This document shows positions 52,436 to 62,066 of a stretch of 64,000 bases of DNA, in pieces. Position 1 is the first letter of the stretch. Each line of letters begins with the position of its first letter. Under the pieces are notes generated by a model that worked only from the letters and a program-made list of their open reading frames with translations, was not told where the DNA came from and searched no databases. Where the stretch lies: positions 62,001 through 126,000 of the forward strand of contig JABSPZ010000011.1 in NCBI GenBank assembly GCA_013213785.1. The letters are read 5' to 3'. Both the position numbers and the translations under genes were made by a program. This DNA is from Henriciella sp. (GTDB taxonomy: Bacteria; Pseudomonadota; Alphaproteobacteria; Caulobacterales; Hyphomonadaceae).

Positions 52436-53281
52436 ATGAACTTCCTGCGGAAAAAGAAAGACCTGACGCTTATTCTCGGTGGAACCGGAAAGACCGGTCG
52501 CCGCGTTGCGGACCGACTCAAAGCAAACGGTAAAGCCGTCCGAATCGGGTCGCGATCCGCAACCCCCAGCTTCGATTGGGACCAGGAGAAAACCTGGGAT
52601 ACTAGTCTAAAGGGCGTGACGGCGGTTTACATCACGTACGCCCCTGATCTTGCGATCCCGGGCGCAAAAGACGCAATCCAAGCCTTCGTCCAAAAAGCAA
52701 AGCGGCACGGCGTGAAGCGCTTGGTGTTGCTGTCTGGCCGGGGTGAAGAAGAAGCACAAGCCTGCGAGCGAATTGTTCAAGACTCTGGTCTCGATTGGAC
52801 GATTGTTCGCGCCAGTTGGTTCAACCAAAATTTCTCCGAAGGCGCATTCATAGACATGGTTCTGAACGGCGCGATTACGCTACCGGCGGGGGACCAGGTC
52901 GAGCCATTTGTCGATGTTGATGACATTGCTGACGTCGTTGCGGCTGCTCTGATGCAAGATCATCATAACGGCGAGATCTACGAGGTAACTGGCCCGCGAT
53001 TGATGTCGATGGCGGATGTTGCGGCCGATCTCTCGAAGGCGACGGGCCGCACGATAACCTATGTGAACGTTCCACACGATGCCTTCGTCGCTGAGATCGA
53101 AAACTCAGGTGCGCCCAAAGAGGTGACCTGGATGCTCGATTATCTCTTCGCAACGGTGCTGGATGGTCGAAACGCACACCTCACGGATGGTGTGGCGCGT
53201 GCGCTTGGACGCCCACCAAAGGACTTCGCCGCGTATGCACGTGATGTCGCCAGGACCGGTCTTTGGAAGACCGCTGCTTAG
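52436..53281 (+). CDS. NmrA/atypical SDR NAD(P)-binding protein
   Basis: 281 residues from ATG 52436 (SD AAGGAG). Rossmann motif LILGGTGKTGRRVADRL, typical of NmrA-like atypical short-chain dehydrogenases that bind NAD(P) as redox sensors or reductases; FVDVDDIADVVAAALMQDHHNGEIYEVTGP is the matching C-terminal block. No classical YxxxK catalytic pair. It precedes the DUF1772 gene by 70 bp containing a strong hairpin, followed by an AraC-type regulator. Confidence 0.8.
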   Translation: MNFLRKKKDLTLILGGTGKTGRRVADRLKANGKAVRIGSRSATPSFDWDQEKTWDTSLKGVTAVYITYAPDLAIPGAKDAIQAFVQKAKRHGVKRLVLLSGRGEEEAQACERIVQDSGLDWTIVRASWFNQNFSEGAFIDMVLNGAITLPAGDQVEPFVDVDDIADVVAAALMQDHHNGEIYEVTGPRLMSMADVAADLSKATGRTITYVNVPHDAFVAEIENSGAPKEVTWMLDYLFATVLDGRNAHLTDGVARALGRPPKDFAAYARDVARTGLWKTAA

Positions 53282-53296
53282 CCTGGCCCTCAATCT

Positions 53297-53320
53297 GACC
53301 CGGGCGAGCCTGCCCGGGTC
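53297..53320 (+). terminator. 9-bp GC-rich hairpin between NmrA-like and DUF1772 genes
   Basis: GACCCGGGC (53297-53305) and GCCCGGGTC (53312-53320) pair perfectly around GAGCCT. No T run follows, so it may be an attenuator or an RNA-stabilising end rather than a full terminator. Confidence 0.45.
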
Positions 53321-53351
53321 ATCAAACTCTTCAAACTAAGGAGACCGGGAT

Positions 53352-53849
53352 ATGCTCCAAGATTGGCCTATTTATCTCAGCCTATTTCTCGCCGTTTGGA
53401 GCGCCGTCATTGGCGGCGTGTTCTCTGCCTTCTCGGAATTCATCATGTCCGCGCTGATGCGTACGAATCCGGAAGGCGGCATCGAGGCGATGCAACAGAT
53501 CAATCATACCGTGATTAAAACCCAGTTTGTGGTCGGCATTCTCGCGATCGCAGGGGTTTCGATTGCTTTCGCAGTGTATGGAAACTCTACCTTCTCAGGC
53601 GGCGCTCGGCGTGCCGTCATCCTGGCGCCAATGATCTATATCCCATCGGTGTTTCTGATGACGATCTCTGGCAACGTACCGATGAACAACAAGCTTAAAA
53701 GCTTCGCGTACACCTCCAGCGAAGCCAAATCGTACTGGCCCGTTTACGGTCGTGTATGGACGCGCCTGAACCATGTGAGGACGCTGGGAAGCGTTGCGAC
53801 CTCGGTGATCTATTTGGTCGTGGCGGTGCAATTGATCTCTCAGGTGTGA
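53352..53849 (+). CDS. DUF1772 (anthrone oxygenase-like) membrane protein
   Basis: 165 residues with four hydrophobic helices (YLSLFLAVWSAVIGGVFSAFSEFIM, FVVGILAIAGVSIAFAVY, AVILAPMIYIPSVFLMTI, SVATSVIYLVVAVQLI). The VPMNNKL...WPVYGRVWTRLNHVRTL block is the DUF1772 signature (VPLNxxL...WxxYxxxWTxxNHVR), found in cofactor-free anthrone oxygenases. Function here unknown. Good SD AAGGAG. Likely in one unit with the NmrA-like gene. Confidence 0.78.
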   Translation: MLQDWPIYLSLFLAVWSAVIGGVFSAFSEFIMSALMRTNPEGGIEAMQQINHTVIKTQFVVGILAIAGVSIAFAVYGNSTFSGGARRAVILAPMIYIPSVFLMTISGNVPMNNKLKSFAYTSSEAKSYWPVYGRVWTRLNHVRTLGSVATSVIYLVVAVQLISQV

Positions 53850-53902
53850 GCTCAACTTGCGCTGAGACTTCAAATCTTCGCCCCTTCGGCTACATAGGCC
53901 GA

Positions 53903-54910
53903 ATGGGCGAAATTACGTCTCTCTATGTTTACAAAGTCATCGCGCAGGCGAGTGACGGGGTCGAAACGCGTGACTTGATCGAGGGATTGGGCCTAGCGCC
54001 AATTGGTCCCGTCGATGCCGCTCGCATGGTCTCCTCGGCCGCGTACTATCAGTTTTTTGCCGACCTTGAAGCACGAGACCCTGACGGGTTGCGCCTGCCT
54101 TTGAAGATCGGCGCCGCGATGAAGAGTGACGAGTATGGAGCCTTCGGACTTGCTTGGAAGTCGGCTCCAGATTTACGGGGATCTTACATCCGGTCGCAGC
54201 GATATGGCCGCGTACTTGGATCGGCGGAATCCTATTCGATCGAACCCTCTGAGGATGGGGTCTTTTATGCGCTCGAGAAAGCCGGTGATGGCAGCCGAGG
54301 TATGCTATTGTCGAACGAAGCGAGTATGTCAGCGGTCGCTCAGATTAGCGCAGAGGTGAGCAGCCAGCGCTTCGTGCCGGAGGCTGTGTTCTTCAAGCAT
54401 GCTGCGCGAGGCGACGAGGCTGTCTATTCAGAGCATTTCTCGTGCCCCGTTTACTTCAACTCGGACCGCGATGCGCTGCTGGTCGATGAAGCAGCGTTAG
54501 CCGTCCCTAACAAGCTCGGTGACGAGACCATTGCGAGTTTCTTTGATCGACATTTAGAACAAGAGTTGGCGTCGTTGCCTGATCAAATTGGGCTAGAGCA
54601 GCGAGTCAGAAAAGCGGTCGTAAAGCTGTTGAGCGAAGGCGTGCCGACGCTGTCAGAAATTTCCAACGAACTAGGCATGAGTGCCCGTACTCTTCAGCGC
54701 CGTTTGTCGGAAAATGGCCGGTCTTTCCAAGGCTTGGTGGATCTGGCCCGCCAAGAACTCGCCCAGCAATTGTTGCGAGAGACGGATTATAGCCTCGCAG
54801 AGGTCGCGTTTCTCACTGGGTTCTCAGAGCAAAGCGGGTTTACCCGCGCGTTCAAGAGGTGGTCTGGGCAGACACCGCGTTCCTATCGATTAGGATCGCC
54901 ATTGCGTTGA
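53903..54910 (+). CDS. AraC-family regulator with arabinose-binding-like N-terminus
   Basis: 335 residues from ATG 53903. The N-terminal PF12625-type domain (LKIGAAMKSDEYGAFGLAWKSAPDLRGSYIRSQRYGRV) is followed by HTH_18: EISNELGMSARTLQRRLSENGRSFQGLVDLARQELAQQLLRETDYSLAEVAFLTGFSEQSGFTRAFKRWSGQTPRSYR. Such regulators often activate hydrocarbon or aromatic degradation genes; here the likely targets are the NmrA/DUF1772 genes upstream and the small membrane protein downstream. Confidence 0.85.
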   Translation: MGEITSLYVYKVIAQASDGVETRDLIEGLGLAPIGPVDAARMVSSAAYYQFFADLEARDPDGLRLPLKIGAAMKSDEYGAFGLAWKSAPDLRGSYIRSQRYGRVLGSAESYSIEPSEDGVFYALEKAGDGSRGMLLSNEASMSAVAQISAEVSSQRFVPEAVFFKHAARGDEAVYSEHFSCPVYFNSDRDALLVDEAALAVPNKLGDETIASFFDRHLEQELASLPDQIGLEQRVRKAVVKLLSEGVPTLSEISNELGMSARTLQRRLSENGRSFQGLVDLARQELAQQLLRETDYSLAEVAFLTGFSEQSGFTRAFKRWSGQTPRSYRLGSPLR

Positions 54911-54926
54911 ACGAAATGGAATCGCC

Positions 54927-55103
54927 ATGAAGTCTCATATTATGATCGCGCTTGGATTGCTCATGGGAGTTGTCTTTTCGTACCGATTGGCGAATGCTCT
55001 CTTGGTCCCCGGATTTGGATGGCTAGAGCTTTATCTCTTCGGTGGCATCGTCATCGCTGCGGCTCTCACATTTGGCGGGCTCAGAGAACGGAAAAGATCG
55101 TAA
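54927..55103 (+). CDS. Small two-helix membrane protein, 58 aa
   Basis: ATG 54927 to TAA 55103. MIALGLLMGVVFSYRLANALLVPGFGWLELYLFGGIVIAAALTF contains two hydrophobic helices joined by a short Gly/Pro loop, followed by a basic tail (GLRERKRS), a plausible inner-membrane hairpin. It follows the AraC gene by 16 bp. No SD stands out. No known family recognised. Confidence 0.45.
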   Translation: MKSHIMIALGLLMGVVFSYRLANALLVPGFGWLELYLFGGIVIAAALTFGGLRERKRS

Positions 55104-55194
55104 GACTAAATCCATGCCTGAAATCCTCTGACCATTGAGTCATCTCGACTCTGGGGTAAACCTATCTCCAAAGAGAACGAGGGAGAGTGCGGTT

Positions 55195-55455
55195 GTGTCC
55201 GATAAGAAAGTAGACGCAAAAGGCTATTGGGCGGCGACGATCCGTTTGACGCTTAGCCTGCTCGCGATTTGGTTTGTTGTGTCTTATGGCGCTGGCATCC
55301 TGTTTCGCGACTTTTTGGATCAGTTCTCGATTGGCGGTGCAACGCTGGGCTTTTGGTTCGCCCAACAAGGATCGATCTATGTTTTTGTCGGTTTAATCTT
55401 CTACTATTGCTGGGCGATGGCGAGGCTCGAACGCAAGTTCGGCGTGGAGGGTTAG
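55195..55455 (+). CDS. DUF4212 sodium/substrate symporter small subunit
   Basis: 86 residues from a GTG at 55195, preceded by GGGAGAG. Two hydrophobic helices (LTLSLLAIWFVVSYGAGILF and GSIYVFVGLIFYYCWAMARLERKFG). DUF4212 proteins regularly precede VC_2705-type SSS symporters as a small subunit, as here with 4 bp spacing. The function is likely stabilisation or gating of the transporter. Confidence 0.88.
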   Translation: MSDKKVDAKGYWAATIRLTLSLLAIWFVVSYGAGILFRDFLDQFSIGGATLGFWFAQQGSIYVFVGLIFYYCWAMARLERKFGVEG

Positions 55456-55459
55456 GTCA

Positions 55460-57238
55460 ATGGATTGGACTCTCTTTTTCGTCATCACGACATTTGCGCT
55501 TTATGTCGGCATCGCGATTTGGGCGCGGGCTGGCTCGACAGATGATTTCTATGTCGCGGGTCATGACGTTCACCCGACTGTCAACGGAATGGCGACGGCC
55601 GCAGACTGGATGTCAGCTGCGTCATTCCTGTCCATGGCTGGCTTGATTGCATTCCTTGGGTATGGTGGCTCTGTCTACCTGATGGGGTGGACAGGTGGTT
55701 ACGTGCTCTTGGCCGTTCTGTTGGCGCCATTCCTGCGCGAGTTTGGTAAGTTCACCGTTCCAGACTTTGTCGGCGATCGATACTATTCAGATGTCGCACG
55801 GATCATCGCGGTGATCTGCGCGCTGTTTGTCTCTTTCACTTACATTGCGGGGCAAATGAAAGGGGTGGGGGTCGCGTTTTCGGGCTTCCTCGGTGTTGAT
55901 TTCAATATCGGCATCGGGATCGGTATGGTGATCGTGTTCTTCTACGCTGTGCTCGGCGGAATGAAGGGCGTGACCTATACGCAGGTCGCTCAGTACTGCG
56001 TTTTGATATTCGCTTATACGGTCCCAGCGATCTTTATGTCGCTGATCATCACGGGCAATCCGATCCCGCAGCTCGGCTTTATCGGCAACACAGCGGGCGA
56101 AGACATTTCAATGCTGCAGAAGCTGAACAGCGTTGTCACGAATCTCGGGTTTCAAGAGTACACGCAGACCGACAAATCCATGTTTGATGTGTTCGCGATC
56201 ACCGGCGCTTTGATGTTTGGGACCGCAGGTTTGCCGCACGTGATCATTCGCTTCTTCACCGTTCCGAGTGCAAAGGCGGCGAGGCTGTCAGCTGGATGGG
56301 CTTTGGTGTTCATTGCCGCGCTCTATACAACAGCGCCCGCAGTGGGCGCGTTCGCCCGGATTAACTTCATCGATACGGTCAATGAGAGCACCTATATCGC
56401 AGACGATGCAGATTATGAGGCGGAGGCCGCCGCGATTGCAGCTGCTGGCGGGACACCGGTTCCAACCTGGTACAAGACCTGGGAGAAAACCGGCCTGCTC
56501 GAATACGAAGACAAGAATGGCGATGGCATCATGCAGTATCGAGGGCCGAATGCGCCCGATGGTCTCGAGAATGAGGTCAATCCAAATCAGGACATATTCG
56601 TCCTTGCGAACCCACAAATCGCGCAACTGCCCGCTTGGGTAATTGGCCTTGTGGTTGCGGGAGGCTTAGCGGCGGCGCTGTCGACGGCAGCGGGACTTTT
56701 GATGGTGATATCGTCAGCTGTGAGCCACGATATTTGTCGGCGAACCTTGTTCAAAGATATGGATGACAAAACTGAGCTTCGTGTGGCCAGAGGCGCTGCC
56801 GCTGGGGCCGTGGTTGCGGCCGGCTTGCTCGGGATTTTCTCCGCGCAACTCGGATTCGTCGCACAGGTTGTGGCGTTTGCCTTTGGCCTGGCGTCTGCGT
56901 CCTTGTTCCCGGTGATCTTCCTGGGCATCTTTTGGAAGCGGATGAACAAAGAAGGGGCGATCGTGACCATGTTGTTCGGTCTGATTTCGACCTTTGCTTA
57001 CATCGTCTACTTCAAGTTTGGAGCTGGGACAGCCGATCAGTACTTGTTTGGTGTCTCTCCGGAAGGGATCGGTTTTGTCTTCATGTGGGTCTCGGGCGCG
57101 CTCGGGATCGGTACCGCATTGGCAACTGCACCTCCGCCACAAGACATCCAAAACTTGGTCGAAGATATTCGGGTTCCTGGGACACGACAGGCACACGGTA
57201 TGGCGGATGAAGGGATGGCCCCGACAACATCGAGCTAG
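55460..57238 (+). CDS. SSS-family sodium:solute symporter, VC_2705-type large subunit
   Basis: 592 residues, about 13 transmembrane helices. The SSS block STDDFYVAGHDVHPTVNGMATAADWMSAASFLSMAGLI and LMFGTAGLPHVIIRFFTVPSAKAAR are close to acetate/monocarboxylate permeases (ActP/DhlC branch). An extracellular insert (residues 305-375) contains the EF-hand-like EDKNGDGIMQYRG. Partner of the DUF4212 subunit upstream. The natural substrate is probably a small carboxylate. Confidence 0.9.
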   Translation: MDWTLFFVITTFALYVGIAIWARAGSTDDFYVAGHDVHPTVNGMATAADWMSAASFLSMAGLIAFLGYGGSVYLMGWTGGYVLLAVLLAPFLREFGKFTVPDFVGDRYYSDVARIIAVICALFVSFTYIAGQMKGVGVAFSGFLGVDFNIGIGIGMVIVFFYAVLGGMKGVTYTQVAQYCVLIFAYTVPAIFMSLIITGNPIPQLGFIGNTAGEDISMLQKLNSVVTNLGFQEYTQTDKSMFDVFAITGALMFGTAGLPHVIIRFFTVPSAKAARLSAGWALVFIAALYTTAPAVGAFARINFIDTVNESTYIADDADYEAEAAAIAAAGGTPVPTWYKTWEKTGLLEYEDKNGDGIMQYRGPNAPDGLENEVNPNQDIFVLANPQIAQLPAWVIGLVVAGGLAAALSTAAGLLMVISSAVSHDICRRTLFKDMDDKTELRVARGAAAGAVVAAGLLGIFSAQLGFVAQVVAFAFGLASASLFPVIFLGIFWKRMNKEGAIVTMLFGLISTFAYIVYFKFGAGTADQYLFGVSPEGIGFVFMWVSGALGIGTALATAPPPQDIQNLVEDIRVPGTRQAHGMADEGMAPTTSS

Positions 57239-57253
57239 AGCGGTGATGAAGCC

Positions 57254-57784
57254 TTACTCAGCAGCCTGATATCGAACGCCGAAACGGTCTATCCGGCTGA
57301 CAGGCTCGACACCGGTCAGATCGATTACATAGAGCCGGTCGTACTCCGTACTCTCATCGATGGGTGTGCCAGGGGCACCGCCAAGCGCAGCGGCAAGCGG
57401 AGGCGTTGTGTTGGAGTGGCCAACCACCAAGATGACGCCCCGTTTTGCCTTAAGAACCTCTGCGAACGCCTCCAGGTCAGATGCATCATACAATTGAACC
57501 TCAAGCCTCGTTCGTTCCGCCATTGGGGCTGCGGTTTGAAGGGTCCGTTTGTAATCCGTCGAGTAGATTTCCGTCAGTCCTTTATCGGAGAGGAGATCAG
57601 CCAGCGTGTTTGCCCTGGTTTTACCTTCATCGGTCAGGGCGGGGTTATCGCCAGTTTGCTTCTCTGCATGCCGGACCAAATAGATTTCGTGTTCAGCAGC
57701 AATTGCCGTTTCAGGCGCAGCCTCGTGATTCAACTGAGCGCAAGCACCCAGTGCGAGTGCCAAAAGTACTGAGATCATTTTCAT
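57254..57784 (-). CDS. Histidine phosphatase-family lipoprotein
   Basis: 176 residues from ATG 57784. MKMISVLLALALGAC is a lipoprotein signal. The catalytic RHG-type motif is YLVRHAEKQ with the phosphoryl His, plus ILVVGHSNTTP carrying the second His; TDEGKTRANTLADLL is a family block. A periplasmic phosphohydrolase; substrate unknown. Converges with the symporter gene. Confidence 0.85.
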   Translation of the reverse strand: MKMISVLLALALGACAQLNHEAAPETAIAAEHEIYLVRHAEKQTGDNPALTDEGKTRANTLADLLSDKGLTEIYSTDYKRTLQTAAPMAERTRLEVQLYDASDLEAFAEVLKAKRGVILVVGHSNTTPPLAAALGGAPGTPIDESTEYDRLYVIDLTGVEPVSRIDRFGVRYQAAE

Positions 57785-57939
57785 CGGACTGTCCTCTCCT
57801 TCGCCAATAGCAGCCTTGGCGTTGGCAGAGTGGACCACGAAGTCCAAACATTCGCTAGACCTGTTTTTAAAGGCGATTTGTGCCGAGCGTGTGTTTGATG
57901 CGGTAGTGCAGGTCGGCGCAAAGGGTAGGGCTCTTACAA

Positions 57940-59091
57940 ATGAACATGATCCTATCGGTTGCGATTGCCATAACGCTTTTCACGTCTTTAATCCTCGTGG
58001 TTCGATTTCGGGGTTTGAAGCTTAAGGGCAGTGACCCTTTACCGCTGACCGCGTTCATGGCGATCTTGTTTACGTCCGGCTTGGATGTCGGCTTGATTAT
58101 GTTCCCACTTACCGAGTTCCCGGTTTATGAAAGCGAAGCGGCCTACGGTGTTACCAATGCACTGGCGATTGAGTTTGGGTTTTGGGGGTTCTTGGTTTGG
58201 GGGTTTTACTTTCTCACGACCTTCTATTTTTGCGTGGTTGAGCCGAAACTGAAACTGTTCGAGATTGGTTGGGTTAAGCTCGTCAACAGCGCAGTCATTA
58301 TCGCCACTTGTGCTTTCACGGGCTTTTTATTCCTCAGCTATTTGCCCAGTTACATCGAGGGGATTAGCGATCCGCTTCGGTACGGCTTGGTCGCAGCGGT
58401 CGTGCTCGGCGCTGTGCTATCGAGCACGGATATTCGCTATGTGAAATGGCTCGGTCTCGGGTCCAGCGTTTTATTCTTTGGTTTGATTGCGCTGCTCTGG
58501 ATTGCGAGCGGCGCTGGTCTCACAGGCCTTGCGCAAAGTGCGTCGAACATTGGCGGGTATTTCGCCAATCTTCCAAAGTTCACAAGTCCGCTCACCGATT
58601 ATCACGCATTCTATCTCTTCTGGTGGTTTGCTTGGAGCATCATGATTGGTCAGTTCGTAGCGCGGTTCGTTGGCGGGCTTCGGACGTATCAGCTTATGAT
58701 TGCGTTGCTCGTCCTGCCATCGATACCTATCGCGCTCTGGTTTTCGGTTCTGTTTATCTATCACACCCAAGCCATCGAGTTGGTGCAGTCGCTACAGCTT
58801 TGCATGGTGGTCGTTGGCGTCATTTTTGTCGTGAATTCACTCGACTCTTTGACGCGGCTATATTCCGAAAATCTGGGTCTAACGGTGAAGCGATTAGGTG
58901 GCCTTAAGTATGTCGCGGCGCATTGGGCCCTGCTGTTCTGTCTGATTCTACTCTACCAATTTACGCCTCTGAAAATCGAATGGATTGGATTGATTGTGAT
59001 CGGCATCTATTGCGCGATCTATGGTCTGACCTTTATCAGGCGCGACGCTCTTATTCGCGCATCAGATCCAAAGACGGTAGAACATGACTAA
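57940..59091 (+). CDS. BCCT-like membrane transporter, shortened
   Basis: 383 residues with about 10 hydrophobic helices, well below the 500 to 650 usual for betaine/choline/carnitine transporters. [49 protein letters not shown] matches the BCCT core (WWxxWxPFVGxFIARISxGRTxREF). The stop overlaps the next gene start by 8 bp. Coupling to choline dehydrogenase suggests choline uptake, but the missing helices raise doubt about transport activity. Confidence 0.65.
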   Translation: MNMILSVAIAITLFTSLILVVRFRGLKLKGSDPLPLTAFMAILFTSGLDVGLIMFPLTEFPVYESEAAYGVTNALAIEFGFWGFLVWGFYFLTTFYFCVVEPKLKLFEIGWVKLVNSAVIIATCAFTGFLFLSYLPSYIEGISDPLRYGLVAAVVLGAVLSSTDIRYVKWLGLGSSVLFFGLIALLWIASGAGLTGLAQSASNIGGYFANLPKFTSPLTDYHAFYLFWWFAWSIMIGQFVARFVGGLRTYQLMIALLVLPSIPIALWFSVLFIYHTQAIELVQSLQLCMVVVGVIFVVNSLDSLTRLYSENLGLTVKRLGGLKYVAAHWALLFCLILLYQFTPLKIEWIGLIVIGIYCAIYGLTFIRRDALIRASDPKTVEHD

Positions 59092-60769
59092 GACTTTCGA
59101 CTACATCATCGTCGGCGCAGGCTCAGCGGGGTGCGTGCTTGCCAATCGACTGACCGAAGATGGCAAACACTCTGTTCTACTGCTTGAGGCCGGTGGCAGC
59201 GATCGAAACATCCTCATCGCAATGCCAACAGCGCTGTCTTATCCGATGGCGTCCAAGGCGTATAATTGGGGCTACGATTCTGACCCTGAGCCATATGTCG
59301 ACAATCGCCAGATCACGTGTCCGCGCGGCAAAGGGCTTGGCGGGACCTCTTCCATCAACGGTATGGTCTATGTGCGCGGGCATTCCTGCGACTTTAAAGA
59401 ATGGGAATCGCTTGGCGCAAAGGGCTGGGGCTACGCGGATTGTCTTCCTTACTTCAAGCGCGCTGAAACGTGGCAAAACGGCGAGGACACTTATCGCGGC
59501 GGTGATGGTCCTCTCGGCGTGTCCGGCGGGAACAATATGGCCAACAATCCGCTCTATGAAGCCTTTATCGATGCGGGCGTGGAAGCCGGATATCCCAGAA
59601 CTGAAGACTATAATGGCGAGTGTGGTGAGGGCTTCGGCGCCATGCACATGACGGTCGCAAGAGGCGTGCGGTCGTCTACATCGCGGGCTTACCTTCGCCC
59701 CGTATCCAACCGGCCCAACTTGACGGTGATGAAGAAAGTTTTGGTCGATCAACTGATCCTTGATGGAAAAACTGTCTCCGGCGTGAAGGTGACCCAGAAC
59801 AGGAAACCGATCGAACTAAAGGCCACAAAAGAGGTGATTTTGTCTGCTGGCTCAATCGCGTCGCCGATGATCTTGCAGCGCTCCGGTATCGGCCCAAGCG
59901 AGCTCTTGTCTCGGCTTGGGATTGCGCAGAAACATGATCTGCCCGGAGTTGGGCAAAATCTACAAGACCATCTGGAAGTCTACTTTCAATTCCATTGCAA
60001 ACAGCCGGTCAGCTTGAACAACAAGCTCGACCTCTTCAGCAAGTTTTTTATTGGGGCACGTTGGTTCTTCTTCAAGTCGGGCCTTGGCGCGACCAATCAC
60101 TTTGAGTCGTGTGCGTTCATCCGCTCTCGCGCGGGCCTAAAATCTCCTGATATCCAATATCATTTCCTGCCTGCGGCGATGCGATACGATGGAACACCAT
60201 CTATCAAGGGGCATGGGTTTCAGGTCCATGTCGGGCCAAACAAGCCAAAGAGCCGTGGCCGCGTTGAGATCACGTCGTCGGACCCAAATGCGCACCCGAG
60301 CATTCTGTTCAACTACTTGCAGCACGAGGATGATGTTGCAGCTTGGCGGCAATGCATTCGACTGACGCGAGAGATCATTGCGCAGCCCGCCATGGATGCG
60401 TTTCGGGGGGATGAGCTGCAACCCGGATTGGATGTGTCTTCGGACGAGGAAATCGACACCTGGGTACGCGAGAATATTGAAAGCGCCTATCACCCCTGTG
60501 GAACGGCCCGTATGGGCGAAGGGGACGACCCAAACATCGTGGTCGACACAGCGTGCCGCGTGCGCGGACTTACAGGGCTTCGTGTTGTGGACGCTTCGGT
60601 GTTTCCAACCGTACCATACGGCAATATCAATGCGCCAACGATTATGGTCGCAGAAAAAACTGCAGACGCGATCCTCGGGAAGCCACCACTTGCCCCGATC
60701 GAGGCGCCGTCTTGGATCGACCCTAACTGGGAAACTCAGCAACGAAACGGCACGCCATTACGCGCTTGA
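59084..60769 (+). CDS. betA: Choline dehydrogenase (GMC oxidoreductase)
   Basis: 561 residues. FAD-dependent oxidation of choline to betaine aldehyde at the inner membrane. [22 protein letters not shown] is the dinucleotide fold; [20 protein letters not shown] and [16 protein letters not shown] are the two GMC signatures; [10 protein letters not shown] carries the active-site His. Length and motifs fit BetA. Overlaps the BCCT-like gene start. betB and betI are not in the window. Confidence 0.88.
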   Translation: MTKTFDYIIVGAGSAGCVLANRLTEDGKHSVLLLEAGGSDRNILIAMPTALSYPMASKAYNWGYDSDPEPYVDNRQITCPRGKGLGGTSSINGMVYVRGHSCDFKEWESLGAKGWGYADCLPYFKRAETWQNGEDTYRGGDGPLGVSGGNNMANNPLYEAFIDAGVEAGYPRTEDYNGECGEGFGAMHMTVARGVRSSTSRAYLRPVSNRPNLTVMKKVLVDQLILDGKTVSGVKVTQNRKPIELKATKEVILSAGSIASPMILQRSGIGPSELLSRLGIAQKHDLPGVGQNLQDHLEVYFQFHCKQPVSLNNKLDLFSKFFIGARWFFFKSGLGATNHFESCAFIRSRAGLKSPDIQYHFLPAAMRYDGTPSIKGHGFQVHVGPNKPKSRGRVEITSSDPNAHPSILFNYLQHEDDVAAWRQCIRLTREIIAQPAMDAFRGDELQPGLDVSSDEEIDTWVRENIESAYHPCGTARMGEGDDPNIVVDTACRVRGLTGLRVVDASVFPTVPYGNINAPTIMVAEKTADAILGKPPLAPIEAPSWIDPNWETQQRNGTPLRA

Positions 60770-60789
60770 TAGCCTACTTAACGATCACT

Positions 60790-61878
60790 CTAAACGGCGG
60801 CTTCTTCCAATCTCTTGGCGCGTAAGTCGGTAAGCTGGGCTGAGAGCGAATGCTCGAAATAACGGTCACAACCGAGGCACATATTCGCGATGTCTTGGCC
60901 GAGGCCGTCTTTGGCTTTGGATTCTTCCTGAAACCGCTCGCGAGACCAACCTTCGGGCTCCCCCATTCGCTCAGGATCACCTTCGTTCAAAGCCCTGATC
61001 GCGGGCAGCGATGCGATGCTGGTGAGGATGTTTTCCAACGGCTCCTCGGTGAGGTTACCCAAGGGGGCTTTGGTTTTGAGGCAGCATGGATAGATCGACC
61101 CATCCGGTTCGATTGCCACTTCCGACCCGGCTTTGCCGATGTGCAGGAAGTTTTTCGCGCCTGACCAGCGAGCGCAAAAATTCACATCATACCCGGCTTT
61201 GCTGAGCCCGTTCGAAAGTGCCCGCCCTCTTGGCCAAAGCTCACCAATCCACAAGTCTTCTTGGGCGCCAAAGAAGAGGAAGGTTGGGCCTTCGAGTTTT
61301 CGACCTGCAGCGACATCTGGTTCTTTCAAACGTTTGTCTTTTGCGCCGCCAAGAGACACTTCGCGAACACCTCGGCTCGTCATCAGCTCTCTAATGCGGT
61401 CCATGAACGCGAACTTTTTATCGCCCTGCATGCCGACATGGTAGTCATCGATTGAGGCAATCGCGATGCTCTCGACGCCGCGGGCAAGGCATTCGTCGAG
61501 AATTTCAGGGGTTAGGATATCGCCGGTCGTTTGAATGGAGATTTTAGGGGCCTTTGAGCCATATTTTTTCTTAAGCGCATCCAAGACGGGATAGAACAGT
61601 TCTTCGCGCACCCCATCGATCAGCAATTCACCGCCAGCGAGTACGAGCAGCGTTCGATCTCGCACGCCGTGCTCATCGACCCAGCTCAAATCGTCAGGCA
61701 AATTATCGATCACTTTTTGGAACGCCGCTTGGCCTTCACCGACGACCTCTGTCAGGGCGTCGCGCACGTAAGGGCGAAAGCGATCATCATAGCAATGCTT
61801 ACATTTCCTGTGACATGCCCAGGTCAAAACCCAATAAATCGCTTGCAATTGAATCGTCCTTACACAGCCTCGCCTCAT
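60790..61878 (-). CDS. Radical SAM protein with SPASM-like C-terminus
   Basis: 362 residues from ATG 61878. The cluster motif is CHRKCKHCYD (CxxxCxxC), preceded by QLQAIYWVLTWA. VLAGGELLIDGVREELFYPVLDALKK corresponds to the radical SAM GGEPLL motif. The C-terminal region holds further Cys: IYPCCLKTKAPLGNL and CLGCDRYFE, resembling SPASM auxiliary cluster sites. No precursor peptide gene was found upstream. The reaction is unknown. Converges with betA and diverges from ggt. Confidence 0.8.
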   Translation of the reverse strand: MRRGCVRTIQLQAIYWVLTWACHRKCKHCYDDRFRPYVRDALTEVVGEGQAAFQKVIDNLPDDLSWVDEHGVRDRTLLVLAGGELLIDGVREELFYPVLDALKKKYGSKAPKISIQTTGDILTPEILDECLARGVESIAIASIDDYHVGMQGDKKFAFMDRIRELMTSRGVREVSLGGAKDKRLKEPDVAAGRKLEGPTFLFFGAQEDLWIGELWPRGRALSNGLSKAGYDVNFCARWSGAKNFLHIGKAGSEVAIEPDGSIYPCCLKTKAPLGNLTEEPLENILTSIASLPAIRALNEGDPERMGEPEGWSRERFQEESKAKDGLGQDIANMCLGCDRYFEHSLSAQLTDLRAKRLEEAAV

Positions 61879-62066
61879 CGCTAGACAAGGGAGGCGGGGC
61901 TTGTCGATGGTTTTCCTATCGTCTCGCGCCTTTGTGAACGCTCAAGCCTGACCAATCGGCGGAGCAAAGCGAAGAGTATTTCACACGAACTTGCTCGCGC
62001 GCATGTACAGGTCGGTCACAATCGTTGAAAAGAGACTCTCCAAAGCTCAATTCGGAGGACACTTTC

